Positions 34,169-43,187 of a stretch of DNA of 48,185 bases are shown here, piece by piece. The stretch spans positions 1 through 48,185 of the forward strand of contig NZ_JACBYE010000032.1 in the NCBI RefSeq assembly GCF_013415325.1, given 5' to 3'. Position numbers and translations under genes: made by a program. The notes below the pieces were generated by a model. The model saw only the letters and a program-made list of their open reading frames with translations. It had not been told where the DNA came from and made no database searches. Position 1 is the first letter of the stretch. Each line of letters opens with the position of its first letter. Source of the stretch: Sanguibacter inulinus. GTDB taxonomy: Bacteria > Actinomycetota > Actinomycetes > Actinomycetales > Cellulomonadaceae.

Positions 34169-34807
34169 ATGCGCTTGCACGTCGCCGACCACCCTCTCGT
34201 GGCCCACAAACTCACCGTCCTCCGTAACAAGGAGACGGCGTCCCCGACGTTCCGCCTCCTCGTCGACGAGCTCGTCACCCTGCTGGCCTACGAGGCCACC
34301 CGCGAGGTCGCCACCGAGCCCCACACGATCAGCACCCCCGTCGCAGAGACCGTCGGCACGAGGATCGCGGACCCGCGTCCCCTCGTCGTCCCGATCCTGC
34401 GCGCCGGGCTGGGCATGCTCGACGGCATGACCCGCCTGCTCCCGACAGCCGAGGTCGGGTTCCTGGGGATGCAGCGCAACGAGGAGACCCTCGAGGCCGT
34501 CACCTACGCGAACCGCCTCCCGGACGACCTCACCGGCCGTCAGTGCTTCCTCCTCGACCCGATGCTCGCGACCGGCGGCACGCTCGTCGCCGCGATCGAC
34601 TTCCTCTTCGACCGCGGGGCGCGCGACGTCACGGCCGTGTGCCTGCTGGCCGCACCCGAGGGCCTCGAGATCCTCGAGAAGGCCGTCGGAGACCGCGGAG
34701 ACGTCAAGGTGGTCGTCGCAGCCGTCGACGAGCGTCTCGACGAGAACGCCTACATCATCCCGGGCCTCGGCGACGCGGGCGACCGCCTGTACGGCGTGGT
34801 CGACTGA
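34169..34807 (+). CDS. upp: Uracil phosphoribosyltransferase
   Basis: Salvages uracil with PRPP to make UMP in the cytosol. The 212-residue protein shows the full family pattern: [23 protein letters not shown] at the start, [13 protein letters not shown], the PRPP-binding loop [11 protein letters not shown], and the C-terminal uracil-binding [18 protein letters not shown] 34169 is preceded by TAGGTT at 6 nt, so a leaderless mRNA is likely. A perfect palindromic terminator with a short T-run follows 23 bp after the stop. It works with a uracil permease such as the UraA-like one at 23.2-24.5 kb. Confidence 0.96.
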   Translation: MRLHVADHPLVAHKLTVLRNKETASPTFRLLVDELVTLLAYEATREVATEPHTISTPVAETVGTRIADPRPLVVPILRAGLGMLDGMTRLLPTAEVGFLGMQRNEETLEAVTYANRLPDDLTGRQCFLLDPMLATGGTLVAAIDFLFDRGARDVTAVCLLAAPEGLEILEKAVGDRGDVKVVVAAVDERLDENAYIIPGLGDAGDRLYGVVD

Positions 34808-34829
34808 CCGTCCCGGTCCCAGCACACGA

Positions 34830-34863
34830 CGACGGGCCGCACCCCATGGGGTGCGGCCCGTCG
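34830..34863 (+). terminator. Terminator after upp
   Basis: A perfect 34-bp palindrome with arms CGACGGGCCGCACCCCA, followed by CTGTCTTT. Confidence 0.9.
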
Positions 34864-35266
34864 CTGTCTTTCCCCGGCTTGGAGCAGCCTCCTGACTCCC
34901 GCCGGTCGCCTCGCGGTACCGTCCCACCGTTGTCTGGTGATCCGGTGGTCTGCTACTCACTGCGCTGTCAGGAGTCGGGAGTCGGGAGCCGGGAGCCGGG
35001 AGCCGGGAGTCGGGAGCCGGGAGTCCCACCCTCCGACTGCCGCTCGGTCCGACAGGTGAGACTTCTAGGGATGGGCCTGGTCGATCGCCGTGCGGTCTGA
35101 GACTCTGCGCGGGTGACCAGCCCACGCCCGACAGTCGACCCCACCTCGCAGGTGCTGGTCGTCGTCCCCGCGTGCGGCCGTGCGTGCTGTCGGTCCTGAC
35201 CTCTCCCCGAGCCCAGGACCGATCCTTCCTGCCACAGGTGCAGGACCCGCACACCCGGAGACAGCC
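34864..35266. other. 403-bp intergenic region; holds 7-bp repeats, no gene seen
   Basis: Contains the GGAG(T/C)CG array described separately. The remainder should hold the promoter for the downstream regulator. No ORF here has both a ribosome site and normal codon use. Confidence 0.5.
34971..35026. repeat. 7-bp tandem repeat, 8 copies
   Basis: Eight consecutive units of GGAG(T/C)CG (the last ends CC), differing only at the fifth base. Located between upp and the OmpR-type regulator gene. Confidence 0.95.
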
Positions 35267-36022
35267 ATGACGGCGACCGCAGACCTCGCAGCACCCTCAG
35301 TCACACGTACCCCCACATCGACGTCCACCGCGCAGGACATCACTCGAGGCGACGCCGGGGCACCACGACCGCAGCAGGGCTTCGTCCTGTGGGTCGGGGT
35401 CGCCCCGGACGGGCGCGACCAGCGCACGGCAGAGATCGTCGAGCTGGCCGAGGCACTCGGCGAGCTCGCCCGCGAGCTGTTGCCCACGGCCGAGACCTTC
35501 ACGGCACTCTCGCTCGGTCAGACGTCCGGAGGGAGGGGCGGCGGGCGGACAGGAGAGCTCGGTGCGCTCCGCGACAGGCTCGCCCACCTCCAGCTCGTCG
35601 AGCGCACACCTGCGGTGCAGGACAGGGCGCCGGCGTCCGCAGCCGGGTCCGACGCGGTGCAGCCTGCCGCAGCGGGGTACGACGCGGTGCAGCCTGCCGT
35701 CACGGCACCGCGGCTGTCGATCGACCTGCCCTCGCGTCGGGTCTCGGTGCACGGGGTCGAGCAGCGGCTGACCTACAAGGAGTTCGAGCTGCTCGCCTAT
35801 CTGGTCACCTCCGCGGGACGCGTGGTGCCGCGCAGCGAGCTGTTCGCCTCGGTCTGGCAGTCCCGCGCGACCGAGCCGGGGTCACGCACGATCGACGTCC
35901 ACGTCCGGCGGCTGCGCGACAAGCTCGGCCTGCAGGTCGAGATCCTCACCGTCCGCGGGGCGGGGTACAGGTTCGAGCCGTCCCCGGACGTCTCGGTCGT
36001 CCAGGTCCGCCAGGCGGGGTGA
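35267..36022 (+). CDS. OmpR/PhoB-type winged-helix regulator without receiver domain
   Basis: A 251-residue protein. The C-terminal 80 residues are a Trans_reg_C winged helix: LSIDLPSRRVSVHGVEQRLTYKEFELLAYLVTSAGRVVPRSELFASVW, then the recognition helix SRTIDVHVRRLRDKLG and the wing ILTVRGAGYRFE. There is no phosphoacceptor receiver; the N-terminal 165 residues are low-complexity around an alpha/beta segment (GFVLWVGVAPDGRDQRTAEIVELAEALGELAREL). Two near-identical copies of DAVQPA occur just before the DNA-binding domain, from a DNA duplication at about 35650-35700. I use ATG 35267, preceded by GGAG. No histidine kinase is nearby. Targets are unknown. Confidence 0.85.
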   Translation: MTATADLAAPSVTRTPTSTSTAQDITRGDAGAPRPQQGFVLWVGVAPDGRDQRTAEIVELAEALGELARELLPTAETFTALSLGQTSGGRGGGRTGELGALRDRLAHLQLVERTPAVQDRAPASAAGSDAVQPAAAGYDAVQPAVTAPRLSIDLPSRRVSVHGVEQRLTYKEFELLAYLVTSAGRVVPRSELFASVWQSRATEPGSRTIDVHVRRLRDKLGLQVEILTVRGAGYRFEPSPDVSVVQVRQAG

Positions 36023-36263
36023 GGCTGTCCCCAGAGGTATAGCCGCACTCAGGTCACCCCTAGGCCGTCCATCCCTCGCGACCGGCTCCCAGACGCAGAC
36101 AGCCGGCCCACCAGAGGTGGACCGACTGTCGGTGCTGTGTCGCTGCGCGCGGGTGGGGGCCGACGCGTCCGAGCCCGGCGAGAGGTTCAGGACGCTGGCG
36201 CGCTGCGGGTCCCAGCAGGTGCGCTCGTCGTGAGACTGCGCAGGTTCGAGGACCTCGGTGAGG

Positions 36264-36569
36264 TCAGCGTGCTGCGTAGGTGAGGCAGTCGGCGAGGTCG
36301 TCCGTCGAGGCGCCCGCACCGATGCGGATCGAGGAGGCCGAGCACTCGAGCGCGACGTTGTGCACGCACTCGGAGCGCTGGCAGGCACCGACCTGGCCGA
36401 CGACCTTGTCGAGGCCGCCCTTGGCGCTCAGCGGGATGAAGGTGACGCACTCGGCGGCACCGGCGTGGCCGGCGACGGTCACGGCACCGGCGTGGCAGCC
36501 GTCGTGGTTGTATCCGCACGACGCGACGGAACACTCGCTGACGTGGGGCAGATCGAGAAGTGCACTCAT
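36264..36569 (-). CDS. DUF1540 protein with two Cys-rich repeats
   Basis: A 101-residue protein made of two DUF1540 units. The first has Cys13, 18, 25 and 41 (ECSVASCGYNHDGCHAGAVTV...ECVTF); the second has Cys63, 68, 76 and 94 (ACQRSECVHNVALECSASSIRI...DCLTY). The four-Cys pattern suggests metal binding, which is inference; the family has no established function. ATG 36569 follows GGAGG at 4 nt. The upstream region is unusually AT-rich and probably holds a strong or condition-specific promoter. A weak hairpin around 36100-36122 may terminate it. Confidence 0.82.
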   Translation of the reverse strand: MSALLDLPHVSECSVASCGYNHDGCHAGAVTVAGHAGAAECVTFIPLSAKGGLDKVVGQVGACQRSECVHNVALECSASSIRIGAGASTDDLADCLTYAAR

Positions 36570-36878
36570 GATTCCTCCAGCTGTGATGACGATGCTCTCG
36601 GTGGCACGCGGGGGTTCTGACGTGCTTTCTCGACCACCGTAGACCGCTCGAGAAATGCTGTATAGCAAGCAAGGACTTACTTACCCGGCGCCATTTCTCA
36701 TGCGAATAGCGCACATTGTTGTTGCTTAAACGGCCTGACCTGGTGGTTGACCGGGGCGGCCCAGGCGGTGTCCGGACGACGTCCGCGCACGAGATCTGCG
36801 CACCTCCCCCGCACAGCCCAGACCCCCTCGCGACCTGCACCGGGACCTGCACCGGGACCTCGCACCTACGATGGAGGC
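36570..36878. other. 309-bp divergent promoter region with AT-rich patch
   Basis: Divides the DUF1540 gene (minus) from the SanA-like gene (plus). The stretch 36645-36730 is far richer in A/T than its surroundings and includes, on the minus strand, TATACA (36664-36659), a good -10 candidate for the DUF1540 gene. No gene is seen. Confidence 0.5.
36867..36872 (+). promoter_or_regulatory. -10 box near SanA-like start
   Basis: TACGAT, then GGAGGC, then ATG 36879. The spacer also contains GGAGG but only 1 nt from the start codon, so the leaderless reading is favoured. Confidence 0.45.
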
Positions 36879-37595
36879 ATGGCATCTCCCCGACCTCCAC
36901 GCCCCTCGTCCGGTGGTGTCGTCGGGATCCTCCGGAGCCGACGGGCACGAGTCTGCCTCGGCGTCGTCGCCGGTCTGGCGGTCCTCGCCCTGGCCGGGCC
37001 CGTGGTGTTCGTGCAGGCCCGAGCCGCTGACCACATGTACTCGGCCGACGACGTCCCCGCGACGCCCGTGGCCCTCGTCTTCGGGGCCCGGGTGTACGAG
37101 GACGGCACCCCGTCGCAGTTCTTGCGGGCGCGTCTCGACCTCGCCGCGGAGCTCTACGCAGCAGGCTCGGTCGAGGTCCTCCTCGTCACCGGGGACGGAC
37201 GCCCCGACCACCACGACGAACCTGCGGCGATGAGCAGGTATCTCGTCGAGCAGGGTGTCCCCGAGACGGCGATCGTCCAGGACCCCGCGGGATTCGACAC
37301 CTACGACTCGTGCGTGCGCGCCGACGAGGTCTACGGGGTGCGTGAGCTCACCGTCGTCACGCAGAGCTTCCACCTCGCCCGCGCGGTGACGACCTGCCGC
37401 TCCGTGGGGATCGAGGCTGTCGGGGTCGGTGACACCACGGTCAAGTCACGACGGACGACCTGGGCCAAGACCACCGTGCGCGACCAGCTCGCTGCCATGA
37501 AAACCGTCGTCGACCTGGTCACCGACCGTCAGCCGCTCCTCGGCCCACCCGACGACGCCGTCCAGGAGGCACTGGCCGACAGCCCTACGCCCTGA
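36879..37595 (+). CDS. SanA/YdcF-like membrane protein (DUF218)
   Basis: A 238-residue protein with one N-terminal transmembrane helix (about 25-47, CLGVVAGLAVLALAGPVVFVQA) and an external DUF218 domain: VALVFGARVYEDGTPSQFLRARLDLAAELY, VLLVTGDG, then YDSCVRADEVYGVRELTVVTQSFHLARAV with the conserved Ser-Phe-His. This pattern matches SanA, which affects envelope barrier function and vancomycin sensitivity in enterobacteria. Biochemical activity is not established. The start at 36879 is set by TACGAT at 6 nt; the frame is open to 36747. It converges on hspR across a long inverted repeat. Confidence 0.85.
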   Translation: MASPRPPRPSSGGVVGILRSRRARVCLGVVAGLAVLALAGPVVFVQARAADHMYSADDVPATPVALVFGARVYEDGTPSQFLRARLDLAAELYAAGSVEVLLVTGDGRPDHHDEPAAMSRYLVEQGVPETAIVQDPAGFDTYDSCVRADEVYGVRELTVVTQSFHLARAVTTCRSVGIEAVGVGDTTVKSRRTTWAKTTVRDQLAAMKTVVDLVTDRQPLLGPPDDAVQEALADSPTP

Positions 37596-37623
37596 CCTCA
37601 GCCAGCCGGCGGTGGGCGACCGT

Positions 37624-37691
37624 CGAGATCGTGACTTCGGAACGAGATCGTGCCGGAGAAGGATCGATCTCGCTCGGAAGTCACGATCTCG
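37624..37691. terminator. Long imperfect inverted repeat between SanA-like gene and hspR
   Basis: 27-nt arms (37624-37650 and 37665-37691) match at 25 of 27 positions. Each arm holds CGAGATCG at both ends around GTGACTTC. The convergent setting suggests a bidirectional terminator, but the arm length and internal symmetry are unusual. Confidence 0.7.
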
Positions 37692-37705
37692 TCTAGTTCG
37701 CAGCG

Positions 37706-38176
37706 TCAGCGCTGGGGGCGCCAGAGGACGAGGGCAGCGCGGTCGTCGGCATCGACGACGGTCTCGGTGCCGCGTCGCCAGCCGACCCTGCGCAACCGGC
37801 GTCCGCCGCGGACGGCGACGACGTCACCTGAGGACGCAGCCGTGAAGATGCGCGAGCCCGGGTCTGCGGCGGCCGCCAGCAGCTCGACGCGGTGCTCGAG
37901 CTCGCGGACCTGCGTCTCGAGGTCGAGGATGCGCTTGATGCCGGCGAGGTTGATGCCCTCGTCCTGGCTGAGCCGCTGGACCTCGACGAGCTGGTGGATG
38001 TCGCGCCGGGAGTACCGACGACCGCGCCCGGGCGAGCGCCGGGGCGAGACGATGCCGAGCCTGTCGTACTGCCGCAGGGTCTGCGGGTGCATGCCGGCGA
38101 GCTCGGCGGCCCGGGAGATGACGAAGAGAGGCTCGTCGTCCCGGGGCGCCGGGTCGCTCGTCCCACGGTGCGCCAT
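37706..38176 (-). CDS. hspR: Heat-shock repressor HspR (MerR family)
   Basis: Represses the dnaK operon by binding HAIR sites, with DnaK as corepressor. The 156-residue protein has a MerR winged helix (FVISRAAELAGMHPQTLRQYDRLGIVSPRRSPGRGRRYSRRDIHQL, about 18-65), a coiled-coil segment (INLAGIKRILDLETQVRELEHRVELL) and a basic tail. It is the last gene of dnaK-grpE-dnaJ-hspR, starting 3 nt after the dnaJ stop, with AAGGAG overlapping that stop. Two HAIR sites lie upstream of dnaK. Family and context agree. Confidence 0.95.
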   Translation of the reverse strand: MAHRGTSDPAPRDDEPLFVISRAAELAGMHPQTLRQYDRLGIVSPRRSPGRGRRYSRRDIHQLVEVQRLSQDEGINLAGIKRILDLETQVRELEHRVELLAAAADPGSRIFTAASSGDVVAVRGGRRLRRVGWRRGTETVVDADDRAALVLWRPQR

Positions 38177-38179
38177 GGT

Positions 38180-39172
38180 CTACTCCTTCGCTCGGGCCAG
38201 GAGGTCTTCCCGGACGTTCTCACCGCCCGTGGCGGCGGCGAAGGCCTCGACCGCCTCGCGGGCTGCCTTGGAGAGCTTCTGCGGGACCGCGACCTGGACG
38301 GTGACCAGCAGGTCACCGGTCTGCTTCGCGGTCTTGACGCCACGGCCCTTGACGCGCAGCACGCGCCCGGACGGGGTGCCCTCGGCCACCTTGACCTTGA
38401 CTGTCGAGCCGTCGAGGGTCGGGACCTCGAGCTGGGTACCGAGCGCGGCCTCGGGGAAGGTGATCGGCACGGTGATCCGCAGGTTGTGCCCGTCGATGCT
38501 GAACACCGGGTGCGGGGTCACCGTCACGGCGACCACGAGGTCGCCGGCGGGTCCTCCGCCGGTGCCCGGACGGCCCTTGCCGCGCAGGCGGATCTTCTGG
38601 CCGTCGCGCACCCCGGCCGGGATGCGCGCGGTCATCTGGCGCCCGTCGACCGAGAGCGTCACCGTGCAGCCCTCGACGGCCTCGCGGAAGGGCAGGGTCG
38701 CAGCCGTCGTGAGGTCCTGACCGGCCTGGGCTCGCGTCTGGGGGCGGAACCCGCCCTGTGCGCCACCGCCGCCGAACATCGAGCTGAGGATGTCGTCGAA
38801 GCCGTCGGGCATGCCGCCACCGCCGGTCGAGTACTGCTGGCGACCGCCGCCACCTCCGCCGAACATGCCGCCGAAGACGTCCTCGAAGCCTGCCGAGCCA
38901 CGGCCGCCCGAGCCTGCGGAGAACCTGGCTCCGCCGCCGGCCATGGCGCGCACGGCGTCGTACTGCTGACGCTGCTCGGGGTCGGAGAGGACGGAGTACG
39001 CCTCGCCGATCTCCTTGAACTTCGTCTCGGCCTTCGGGTCGCCGGAGTTCTGGTCCGGGTGGTGCTGGCGCGCCAGCTTGCGGTACGCCTTCTTGATGGA
39101 CGCGTCGTCGGCGTCCTTCGAGACGCCGAGCGCGGCGTAGAAGTCTTTCTCGATCCAGTCCTGACCGGTCAA
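38180..39172 (-). CDS. dnaJ: DnaJ-type co-chaperone lacking the zinc finger
   Basis: A 330-residue J-protein that stimulates DnaK ATPase. The J domain is at about 9-75 ([37 protein letters not shown], with the HPD motif). A Gly-rich region follows (about 85-155), then two C-terminal beta-barrel domains (about 160-310; [19 protein letters not shown]). The CxxCxGxG zinc finger of classical DnaJ is missing, with only one Cys left in this region, so it is a CbpA-like type B J-protein. The start is TTG 39172 with GGAGA upstream. A terminator separates it from grpE. Confidence 0.93.
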   Translation of the reverse strand: MTGQDWIEKDFYAALGVSKDADDASIKKAYRKLARQHHPDQNSGDPKAETKFKEIGEAYSVLSDPEQRQQYDAVRAMAGGGARFSAGSGGRGSAGFEDVFGGMFGGGGGGRQQYSTGGGGMPDGFDDILSSMFGGGGAQGGFRPQTRAQAGQDLTTAATLPFREAVEGCTVTLSVDGRQMTARIPAGVRDGQKIRLRGKGRPGTGGGPAGDLVVAVTVTPHPVFSIDGHNLRITVPITFPEAALGTQLEVPTLDGSTVKVKVAEGTPSGRVLRVKGRGVKTAKQTGDLLVTVQVAVPQKLSKAAREAVEAFAAATGGENVREDLLARAKE

Positions 39173-39293
39173 GGCGTCTCCTCTCCTCGTGACGTGAGCG
39201 ACGCCTGTGTGCTCACTCGTGAATGCTGTCTGAAAGATGTGGGCCGGCGTGGGCCGGCAGGCCGTGTCCGCGGTCGGCGGGCCACGGCCGGAA

Positions 39294-39327
39294 CCCGGGT
39301 CTGGTCGCTGTGGCGACCAGACCCGGG
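39294..39327 (-). terminator. Hairpin inside the heat-shock operon, between grpE and dnaJ
   Basis: Perfect 15-nt arms CCCGGGTCTGGTCGC (39294-39308) and its complement (39313-39327) around a 4-nt loop, 13 bp after the grpE stop. dnaJ-hspR lie downstream on the same strand. It may be a partial terminator or an mRNA processing/stability element. Confidence 0.8.
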
Positions 39328-39339
39328 ATCAGCGGTGTG

Positions 39340-39899
39340 TCAGGCCTCGGGGCCGACGACGGCCACGCGTGCGGCTCGCACGACGCGGTCGCCGATGCGG
39401 TACCCGACCTCGACGACGTGCTGGACCGTGGTGGTCTGCGCGTCGGGCGAGGTCTGGTGCATGAGCGCCTCGTGGACGGCGGGGTCGAACTCCTCCCCCA
39501 CCTCCCCGTACTGCTCGACACCGAAGCGGGTGAGCGTCGCGACGAGCTTGTCCGCGATCGACTCGAAGGGACCTGTGAGGTCTCCCGCCTGGCGGGCCCG
39601 CGAGACGTCGTCGAGGACGGGGAGCAGCCCGACGAGCAGCTCCTCGATGCCCCGTGCACGTGCCGCCTCCTGCTCGCGCTTCGCGCGCTTGGAGAAGTTC
39701 ACGTACTCCGCGTTGAGCCGCTGGAGGTCCGAGAGGCGGTCGGCCGACTCGGCCTGCGCCTTCTCGAGCTCCGTGAGCTCGGCCGCGGGTGCGGGTGCTG
39801 CGTCGACGTCGAAGGCCTCGGCGGAGGGCTCGAAGTCGAGACCTTCCAGGGGGTCGTTGCCTTCGGGCGTGTTCTCGGCGCCCGTGCCCTCGTGGCTGG

Positions 39900-39903
<4 letters not shown>
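39340..39903 (-). CDS. grpE: Nucleotide exchange factor GrpE
   Basis: Releases ADP from DnaK. The 187-residue protein has an acidic disordered N-terminus (about 1-40), a long helix ([39 protein letters not shown], about 42-85) used for dimerisation, and the beta-wing domain with the conserved ending [25 protein letters not shown]. Its ATG overlaps the dnaK stop by 4 nt (ATGA, 39900-39903), coupling translation of the two. Typical length for actinobacteria. Confidence 0.95.
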
Positions 39904-41759
<1,856 letters not shown>

Positions 41760-41832
41760 GGGTGATGCCTTCCTTCCGAGCGGCGGCCGGGTCGCGGTGC
41801 TGGTGCACCTGCGTCGCCCGTCCGACGAGCTG

Positions 41833-41853
41833 ATTGAGTCTGTTCCACTCAAG
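41833..41853 (-). promoter_or_regulatory. HAIR element 1 (HspR operator)
   Basis: ATTGAGT-N7-ACTCAAG matches the HAIR consensus CTTGAGT-N7-ACTCAAG at 13 of 14 positions. Confidence 0.9.
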
Positions 41854-41895
41854 TCTGCACCCGGCTCGATCGGAGAGCAAGCCGTCGGGGTCAAA

Positions 41896-41916
41896 CTTGA
41901 GTCTGCTTGGCTCAAC
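41896..41916 (-). promoter_or_regulatory. HAIR element 2 (HspR operator)
   Basis: CTTGAGT-N7-GCTCAAC matches the HAIR consensus at 12 of 14 positions. Its left end is 63 bp from that of element 1, about six helical turns. Confidence 0.8.
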
Positions 41917-41986
41917 CTTGGATCGCTCGATCGTATTCCCGCCCGCGCTGGCGCGGCTACGACGCTGCGCGCGCAGTGGTCGCCCG

Positions 41987-42019
41987 GCTGGGCGCGGCGG
42001 GTTCACCGCCGCGCCCAGC
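41987..42019 (-). terminator. Terminator after cold-shock multidomain gene
   Basis: Perfect 14-bp arms GCTGGGCGCGGCGG and its complement with a 5-nt loop, 52 bp past the gene's stop. Confidence 0.85.
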
Positions 42020-42071
42020 CCGCCCGACCCGCTCGTCGCGGCCCGGGAACGGTCAGGACGTCAGGCCTCGC

Positions 42072-43022
42072 TCAGGCCAGGTCGACCCGGTCCGCCTGCG
42101 GCCCGCGGTCGCTCTGCCGAACCTGGAAGCGGACCCGGTCGCCCTCGTACAGCTCCTGCCCGTCCCGCACGACCGAGACGTGCACGAAGAGGTCGGGGCC
42201 GCCGGAGTCTGGCGTGATGAAGCCGAACCCGCGGTCCGCGTCATAGCGCGCCACGACACCCTCGCCGCCGCGCGCCGGGGTGCGAGACGCCTCCGGACGC
42301 CGTGACGAGTCGCGGCCCGGGGCGCTGCGCGCACCTCGGCCCGTCCCGCCCACGACCCGGACGTCCTGGGCCTGCGGACCCCGGTCGCCGGGGACGACGC
42401 TGAAGCTCACGCGCTCGCCCTCGACCAGCTCGGTGGCACCTCCGGTGAGGGACCGGGCGTGGACGAAGGCGTCCGGCTCGCCGGAGTCGGGGGTGACGAA
42501 GCCGAAGCCCTTGCCCGCGTCGTACCAGCTGACTGTGCCGTCGGCGCCGTCAGCGCCGCTGGGGCCCGCAGCCTGCACGCTGGCGGCCTGGGCGCCGAGC
42601 GGCAGGAGGTGGTCCGCCTGCGGCCCCTTCTCGCCCTCGACGACAAGGAACGCGACCCGCTGCCCCTCGGCGATCACACCCCCGCCGACGATGGCGGAGC
42701 TGTGCGCGAAGATCTCGGCGCCTCCGCCGTCGGGCGTGACGAAACCGTAGCCCTTGGCCGGCTCGTACCAGGTGACGGTGCCGAGCTGGCCCAGGGCCGC
42801 GTCGACGGCGACGTCACCGGTGATCTTGACGCTACGGGCCTGCGGGCCACGGTCGCCTTCGCCGATCTCGAACTCGACGGACTGCCCCTCGCGGAGCGAC
42901 TGCGTCCCGTCGTCGTTGCCGACGATCTCAGACGCGTGCACGAACAGGTCCTCGGCGTCGTCGAGGGCTAGGAAGCCGAACCCTCGCTCGGCGTCGAACC
43001 AGCGGACGGTTCCCTGGGGCAT
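42072..43022 (-). CDS. Protein with four tandem cold-shock domains
   Basis: A 316-residue protein made almost entirely of cold-shock (OB-fold, RNA/ssDNA-binding) domains, at about residues 4-67, 81-141, 162-226 and 255-316. Each has RNP1 and RNP2: RGFGFL/LFVHAS, KGYGFV/IFAHSS, KGFGFV/AFVHAR and RGFGFI/LFVHVS. All four share the GDRGPQA-type ending (GEKGPQA in the second). Bacterial CSPs are normally single domains of 65-70 residues, so this is a four-fold expansion; the linker before the fourth domain is basic and disordered. Start ATG 43022 (MPQGTVRWF) with GAGGAG upstream. A role as RNA chaperone is inferred; it lies beside the dnaK operon but is a separate unit. Confidence 0.92.
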   Translation of the reverse strand: MPQGTVRWFDAERGFGFLALDDAEDLFVHASEIVGNDDGTQSLREGQSVEFEIGEGDRGPQARSVKITGDVAVDAALGQLGTVTWYEPAKGYGFVTPDGGGAEIFAHSSAIVGGGVIAEGQRVAFLVVEGEKGPQADHLLPLGAQAASVQAAGPSGADGADGTVSWYDAGKGFGFVTPDSGEPDAFVHARSLTGGATELVEGERVSFSVVPGDRGPQAQDVRVVGGTGRGARSAPGRDSSRRPEASRTPARGGEGVVARYDADRGFGFITPDSGGPDLFVHVSVVRDGQELYEGDRVRFQVRQSDRGPQADRVDLA

Positions 43023-43106
43023 GACGGACTCCTCATGTTGACGATGGTTGCTGCTCCCAGTCTCCCTGATGGCGGTCCGGTCCCGGAGCACCACCGCAAG
43101 CCGGAC

Positions 43107-43122
43107 ATGTATACGCTTACAT
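43107..43122 (+). promoter_or_regulatory. LacI-type operator upstream of GH3 gene
   Basis: On the minus strand it reads ATGTAAGCGTATACAT, close to the LacI-family pattern TGTAAGCGCTTACA with a central CG. It lies 66 bp before the GTG start. No LacI gene is visible nearby. Confidence 0.6.
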
Positions 43123-43187
43123 CAGACCTCCGCGCCGTCTCCGCTCCCACTGCGGCCCCGGCGACCCCTCGGACCGAAGGACCTGAC

